NCBI GenBank assembly: GCA_002298155.1
Contig: DBME01000364.1
Location: forward strand, 1 to 18,483
Length of the DNA: 18,483 bases
DNA from: Holophagaceae bacterium UBA706
Lineage (GTDB): Bacteria; Acidobacteriota; Holophagae; Holophagales; Holophagaceae
Direction: 5' to 3'
Shown: positions 15,369-18,483 of the stretch, one piece after another
Layout: each line of letters begins with the position of its first letter
Numbering within the stretch: the stretch's first letter is position 1
Position numbers and translations under genes: made by a program
Notes under the pieces: generated by a model
Told to the model about the DNA's origin: nothing
Seen by the model: only the letters and a program-made list of their open reading frames with translations
Databases searched by the model: none

Positions 15369-16070
15369 TTATTTCGACCCGGCCCACTGGACGCGCGCCT
15401 CGCCCGGACCCGTGACCACCGCCTGCACCATCCGGTGCGTGCTGGGCATTTCCAGCCTAACCTTCTCCCCCACGGCCCCGCCGGACCGGGCCACGGCGTC
15501 CACCGTGACCGAAAGATCGCCGCTCACCATCTCCAGGCGCACGGGATCGCCGATGTTCACCAGGGGAATGGCTTCCAGATCGGTACGCACCAGGATGTGC
15601 CCGGGAGCCACGGGTCCTCGCAGGCGGAACCCCGCCGGCAGGTCCTTCAGCGCGCCGGCCGGAGGGATGCCGGAGAAATCGAAAGCCTCCCACTGCGCGG
15701 GTTCCGGAACGGCCTTCCGGGGCTGCGCCGTGCGCGCGCGCAGGAGCCGGCCCGTCCAGGCCCCTTCCAGGTCCACCCGTACCATCCCCAGCACCCGGCC
15801 TTCGGCAAAGGCGTTGAAGGTCACGTAGAAACGCCCCGAAAGCTCGGCCCGGCTGAGGCGGGCCGGCTCGAAGACCAGTTCGCCCTTGGGCGGACGTGGC
15901 AGGACGGGCGTGCCCAGGACCTTGAAGGTGTACGTGCCCTCCCGGCCCTGGGCCTGGGCCTGGGCGTAGGCCAGGGCCTGGCGCTGGAGAAGGTCCGCGG
16001 CGGGCAGGGCGGGTTCCGCCTCCCCGCCGAGGAGGACCGCGCCCAGGAGAAGTGCCAGGAGAAGGCGCAT
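15369..16070 (-). CDS. flgA: Flagellar basal body P-ring formation chaperone FlgA
   Basis: Periplasmic chaperone that helps assemble the FlgI P-ring around the rod. A signal peptide is apparent (MRLLLALLLGAVLLGGEA), and the C-terminal SAF-type domain is typical: PGHILVRTDLEAIPLVNIGDPV, then GAVGEKVRLEM and a final beta hairpin (RMVQAVVTGPGEARV). The 233-residue length fits the family. The ATG lies four bases beyond the flgG stop with little Shine-Dalgarno, so translation is probably coupled. FlgA is normally followed by flgH and flgI; here the next gene is DUF1292, so the ring genes must be elsewhere. N-terminal sequence is divergent, as usual for FlgA. Confidence 0.87.
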   Translation of the reverse strand: MRLLLALLLGAVLLGGEAEPALPAADLLQRQALAYAQAQAQGREGTYTFKVLGTPVLPRPPKGELVFEPARLSRAELSGRFYVTFNAFAEGRVLGMVRVDLEGAWTGRLLRARTAQPRKAVPEPAQWEAFDFSGIPPAGALKDLPAGFRLRGPVAPGHILVRTDLEAIPLVNIGDPVRLEMVSGDLSVTVDAVARSGGAVGEKVRLEMPSTHRMVQAVVTGPGEARVQWAGSK

Positions 16071-16074
16071 GACG

Positions 16075-16863
16075 TCAGCGTTTGAGGCTCGCCACCAGCT
16101 GGAGCATGCTGTCGGCGGTCTGGATGGACTTGGAGTTGGCCTCGTAGGCGCGCTGGCCGATGATCATGCTGACCATCTCCTCGGCCATGTCCACGTTGGA
16201 CACTTCCAGGTTGTACTGCTGGATCGTCCCCAGGCCCGTGAGGCCCGGCGTGCCGTCGATGGCGTCGCCGCTGGCCAGGGTCGGCTGGTAGAGGTTGTGG
16301 CCCAGCTGGGTGAGACCGTTGGGGTTGATGAAGTTGGAGATGGTGATCTGGCCCACCTGCTGGGGGGTGGACTGGCCCGGCTGGGTCACGGAGACGGTGC
16401 CGTCCGTGGCGATGGTGACGCTGAGGGCGTCCTGGGGGATGGTGATCTGGGGGTCCAGGGGGTTGCCGTTGGCGTTCACGAAGTTGCCGTTCTGGTCGAG
16501 GCTGAAGGACCCGTCCCGGGTGTAGGCGAAGGTGCCGTCGGGCATGGTCACGCGGAAGAAGCCGGACCCCTCGATGGCCATGTCGAACTGGCTGCTGGTG
16601 TTCTTGAGGCTTCCGGTGGTGAACTCCTTCACCATGGCCGCCAGACGGGCGCCGTGGCCGATCTGGACGTTGCCCGGATAGGTGGTGGTGGTGGACGTGT
16701 TGGTGCCGGCGGTGTTGATGGTCTGGTACAGGAGGTCCTGGAACTCGGCGCGCGACTTCTTGAACCCGGTGGTGTTGATGTTGGCCAGGTTGTTGGAGAT
16801 CGTGTCCATGTTCAGGGTCTGGACGTTCATGCCGGCGGCGGCGGACCACATGGCTCTCATCAT
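16075..16863 (-). CDS. flgG: Flagellar distal rod protein FlgG
   Basis: Structural protein of the distal rod crossing the periplasm. The 262-residue length is standard. The N-terminal rod motif MWSAAAGMN...NNLANINTTGFKKSR and the C-terminal heptad helix with EVSNVDMAEEMVSMIIGQRAYEAN-type sequence are the paired terminal helices of the rod/hook family. The middle FlgG-specific beta domain includes FDMAIEGSGFF and YTRDGSFSLDQNG. Secretion is by the flagellar type III apparatus, so no signal peptide is expected. The first of two adjacent ATGs is used, with AAGGAG six bases upstream. It starts 25 bp after flgF and precedes flgA by four bases. Confidence 0.97.
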   Translation of the reverse strand: MMRAMWSAAAGMNVQTLNMDTISNNLANINTTGFKKSRAEFQDLLYQTINTAGTNTSTTTTYPGNVQIGHGARLAAMVKEFTTGSLKNTSSQFDMAIEGSGFFRVTMPDGTFAYTRDGSFSLDQNGNFVNANGNPLDPQITIPQDALSVTIATDGTVSVTQPGQSTPQQVGQITISNFINPNGLTQLGHNLYQPTLASGDAIDGTPGLTGLGTIQQYNLEVSNVDMAEEMVSMIIGQRAYEANSKSIQTADSMLQLVASLKR

Positions 16864-16888
16864 GGGAGACTCCTTCGTTCAGGGGGGT

Positions 16889-17629
16889 CTAGCGGGGGGC
16901 GACGTCGCTGATGCTGCGGCTGTCCAGATCGTTGGTGATGGTGGAAGCCACCTTCATGCTCATTTCGAAGAGGCGGTTGAGGCGGATCATGTCGATCATG
17001 GCCGTGGCCATGTCCACGCCGCTCTGTTCCAGGGAGCCCTGGACGACGGTGGCGGTGCCGGCCTTGGTGGGCGATCCGGCGGGGTCGAAGCGGTTGTTTC
17101 CCATGCGCTGGAGGGCGTCCAGCTGGGTGAAGTCACGGATGTCCAGCTGGCCCTTGGCCTCCTGGCCCTGGTTGATGGTGCCGTCGGGCAGAACGTTGAA
17201 GGTGGGGTCCGCCGGGTCGAGGACGATGGGCTGGCCATTTTTGCCCAGCACCGGGGAGCCATCCAGGGCCTGGAGCTCGCCGCCCTTGCCCAGAATGAAC
17301 CGGCCATCACGGGTCGCCTGATCCCCCTGGGGGGTGCGGACCATGAAGAAGCCGGTGCCGTCCAGGGCCACATCCATGTTCCGGCCCGTGGATTTGAGGG
17401 TGCCCTGGGAAAAATCCGTCCCGCGGGAAGCGAAGACCGTCCCGTCGTTCACGTAGCCGGACAGGGGCAGGCCCCGCCCCTCCTGGGCAGCCTTGTTGAA
17501 GATGGCGAAGAAGCTCTTCTCGGGCTTGTAGGCCACGGTGGACATGTTCGCAAGGTTGTTGGACACCACGTCCAGCTGGAAGGACCGTGCCTTCAAGCTG
17601 CCTGCGGCGACATAGTATGCGGGATCCAT
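16889..17629 (-). CDS. flgF: Flagellar proximal/distal rod hook-basal body protein FlgF
   Basis: A 246-residue flagellar rod protein. The N-terminus (YYVAAGSLKARS, then DVVSNNLANMSTVAYKPEK) and C-terminus (GSLEQSGVDMATAMIDMIRLNRLFEMSMK) are the conserved helices of the FlgBCFG/FlgE family, and the middle has MDVALDGTGFFMV and TRDGRFILGKGG. FlgF is preferred to FlgG because of the shorter body, the degenerate GFKK motif (here AYKPE), and the flgG gene just downstream. ATG 17629 is chosen because GAGGTG lies seven bases upstream; the longer in-frame extension would enter moaE. It is the first gene after the sigma54-type promoter at 17654-17670. Confidence 0.9.
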   Translation of the reverse strand: MDPAYYVAAGSLKARSFQLDVVSNNLANMSTVAYKPEKSFFAIFNKAAQEGRGLPLSGYVNDGTVFASRGTDFSQGTLKSTGRNMDVALDGTGFFMVRTPQGDQATRDGRFILGKGGELQALDGSPVLGKNGQPIVLDPADPTFNVLPDGTINQGQEAKGQLDIRDFTQLDALQRMGNNRFDPAGSPTKAGTATVVQGSLEQSGVDMATAMIDMIRLNRLFEMSMKVASTITNDLDSRSISDVAPR

Positions 17630-17653
17630 CGTGGGCACCTCTGGCCTGGGTAG

Positions 17654-17670
17654 TGCCAAGGTCGTGCCAA
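17654..17670 (-). promoter_or_regulatory. Sigma54-type (-24/-12) promoter of flgF-flgG-flgA
   Basis: On the minus strand TTGGCACG (17670-17663) is followed by ACC and TTGGCA (17659-17654), giving GG and GC separated by exactly 10 bases, the sigma54 core rule, and a near-consensus -24 box. The -12 box reads TGGCA against TTGCA/T, one mismatch. Transcription would begin around 17643, leaving a 14-nt leader that contains the flgF ribosome-binding site. Activator sites cannot be identified. Confidence 0.72.
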
Positions 17671-17685
17671 CTTTGGGGTTGCCCG

Positions 17686-18120
17686 TCAGGACTCCCGGGC
17701 CTCGCCCTCGACCCAGGCCTTCTCCCCGTCCCGGTAGTTCTCCCGTTTCCAGATGGGCACGGACTCCTTGATGCGGTCCATGATCCAGGCTACGGCCTCG
17801 AAGGACTCCCGGCGGTGGGCCGAAGAGCACCCCACCACCACGGCGGCCTCCAAAAGGGGCACGAGCCCCGTGCGGTGGTGGATGACGCAGCGGATCAGGC
17901 CGAACCGGGACAGGGCCTCCTCCCGGATCCGGGCCAGCTCGGCCACGGCCATGGGGACATAGGCCTCGTACGCGAGCAGGTCCACCGCCCGGCCCTGGTG
18001 GTTGTCCCGGGCACAGCCCTCGAAGACCACCACGGACCCGGCGCCGGGGTCGAGCAGGGCCTCCCGGATGCGGGCCGCGTCCAGCCTACCGTCGGTGACA
18101 TCAATTATGGAAACCGGCAT
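17686..18120 (-). CDS. moaE: Molybdopterin synthase catalytic subunit MoaE
   Basis: Large subunit of molybdopterin synthase, which with thiocarboxylated MoaD inserts the dithiolene sulfurs into precursor Z (cPMP) during molybdenum cofactor synthesis in the cytosol. The 144 residues show SVVVFEGCARDN, YEAYVPMA, HRTGLVP, and VGCSSAHRRESFEA, followed by IKESVPIWKREN with the two catalytic lysines at 118 and 125. ATG 18120 fits the family start and has a G-rich Shine-Dalgarno; the long in-frame extension into the divergent gene is rejected. No moaD or other cofactor gene is adjacent, so it is a solitary moaE placed between the flagellar promoter and the lysine aminotransferase gene. Confidence 0.96.
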   Translation of the reverse strand: MPVSIIDVTDGRLDAARIREALLDPGAGSVVVFEGCARDNHQGRAVDLLAYEAYVPMAVAELARIREEALSRFGLIRCVIHHRTGLVPLLEAAVVVGCSSAHRRESFEAVAWIMDRIKESVPIWKRENYRDGEKAWVEGEARES

Positions 18121-18168
18121 TAGCCCCCCCGGAAGCCCATGGTAGTCTGGCTCATCTCCGAGGCTGCC

Positions 18169-18483
18169 ATGAAAAATACGCAGGGAATAAAGGTACTGCC
18201 GTCCGACGTATTCGACGTGCTGGGCCATCATCTGCTCGTCGACGGGTTCCATATGGTCATGGACCTGGAGAAGTCGCAGGGCTCCTGGATCGTCGACGCC
18301 CGGGACGGCAAGCGCTACCTGGACTTCTACACCTTCTTCGCCACCGCTCCCCTGGGCCACAACCACCCCCGCCTCCGGGAAGCCGCCTTCCAGGCCGAGC
18401 TGGGCTCGGTGGCGGTGAACAAGCCCGCCAACTCCGACATCTACACCACCGCCTACGCCGAATGGGTCGAGACCTTCGCCCGC
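18169..18483 (+). CDS. lat: L-lysine 6-aminotransferase (3' end cut by window)
   Basis: PLP-dependent class III aminotransferase that transfers the epsilon-amino group of L-lysine to 2-oxoglutarate, giving 2-aminoadipate 6-semialdehyde/piperideine-6-carboxylate. Only the first 105 residues are in the window. They match the distinctive lysine-epsilon-aminotransferase N-terminus: DGFHMVMDLEKSQGSW, DARDGKRYLDF, TFFATAPLGHNHP and VAVNKPANSDIYT. The PLP lysine lies beyond the edge. ATG 18169 is preceded by GAGG about six bases upstream. It is divergent from moaE with 48 bp between the starts; no convincing promoter was found there. Together with the HglS-like and FAD dehydrogenase genes it suggests lysine degradation to 2-oxoglutarate. 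Enzyme identity is well supported despite truncation. Confidence 0.9.
   Translation, partial: MKNTQGIKVLPSDVFDVLGHHLLVDGFHMVMDLEKSQGSWIVDARDGKRYLDFYTFFATAPLGHNHPRLREAAFQAELGSVAVNKPANSDIYTTAYAEWVETFAR

Overview
The window is GC-rich bacterial DNA with dense, mostly minus-strand genes. A Gram-negative flagellum (distal-rod genes flgF and flgG plus the P-ring chaperone gene flgA), molybdenum cofactor synthesis, and a sucrose/glucosylglycerate-type solute cluster fit a soil or sediment acidobacterium, perhaps of the Holophagae (Geothrix-like). That placement is an impression from gene content and composition, not a phylogenetic result. Strong third-position GC creates many long antisense shadow ORFs, which are left out. 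No rRNA, tRNA, CRISPR array, insertion sequence or phage gene was seen.

Positions 1-10256 look like an osmotic/ionic-stress and compatible-solute block. On the plus strand, a 5'-truncated MscS-type mechanosensitive channel is followed by a CPA1-type cation/proton antiporter. Converging on these is a minus-strand operon. In transcription order it encodes an HPF/RaiA-like ribosome-associated protein, a stand-alone HAD-IIB sugar-phosphate phosphatase, a bifunctional-looking sucrose-phosphate synthase with a fused HAD-IIB phosphatase domain, a GT81-type (glucosyl-3-phosphoglycerate synthase-like) glycosyltransferase, and a CPA2-type Na+/H+ antiporter. A sigma70-like promoter lies ahead of the HPF-like gene. 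Just upstream of that promoter, after a hairpin, is a cytoplasmic GH32-like fructosidase that could recycle sucrose. Synthesis, hydrolysis, release and ion balance are thus encoded side by side.

Positions 10446-15313 hold a second minus-strand group: a small acidic DUF1292 protein with a His/Cys-rich head, an aconitase-superfamily hydro-lyase with the swivel domain placed first, a DUF1338/HglS 2-oxoadipate dioxygenase/decarboxylase, and a GlcD-type FAD dehydrogenase directly coupled to it. The last two fit consecutive steps 2-oxoadipate to D-2-hydroxyglutarate to 2-oxoglutarate. The partial plus-strand gene at 18169 is an L-lysine 6-aminotransferase, the entry step of a lysine catabolic route passing through 2-aminoadipate and 2-oxoadipate. 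The window therefore appears to hold both ends of that route, split by flagellar genes.

Positions 15369-17629 are flgF-flgG-flgA, read from a well-formed sigma54-type -24/-12 element at 17654-17670. A moaE gene lies upstream of that promoter, divergent from the lysine aminotransferase gene. There is no gene-free stretch over 300 bases; the longest gaps are 189 bp (10257-10445) and 180 bp (8559-8738).
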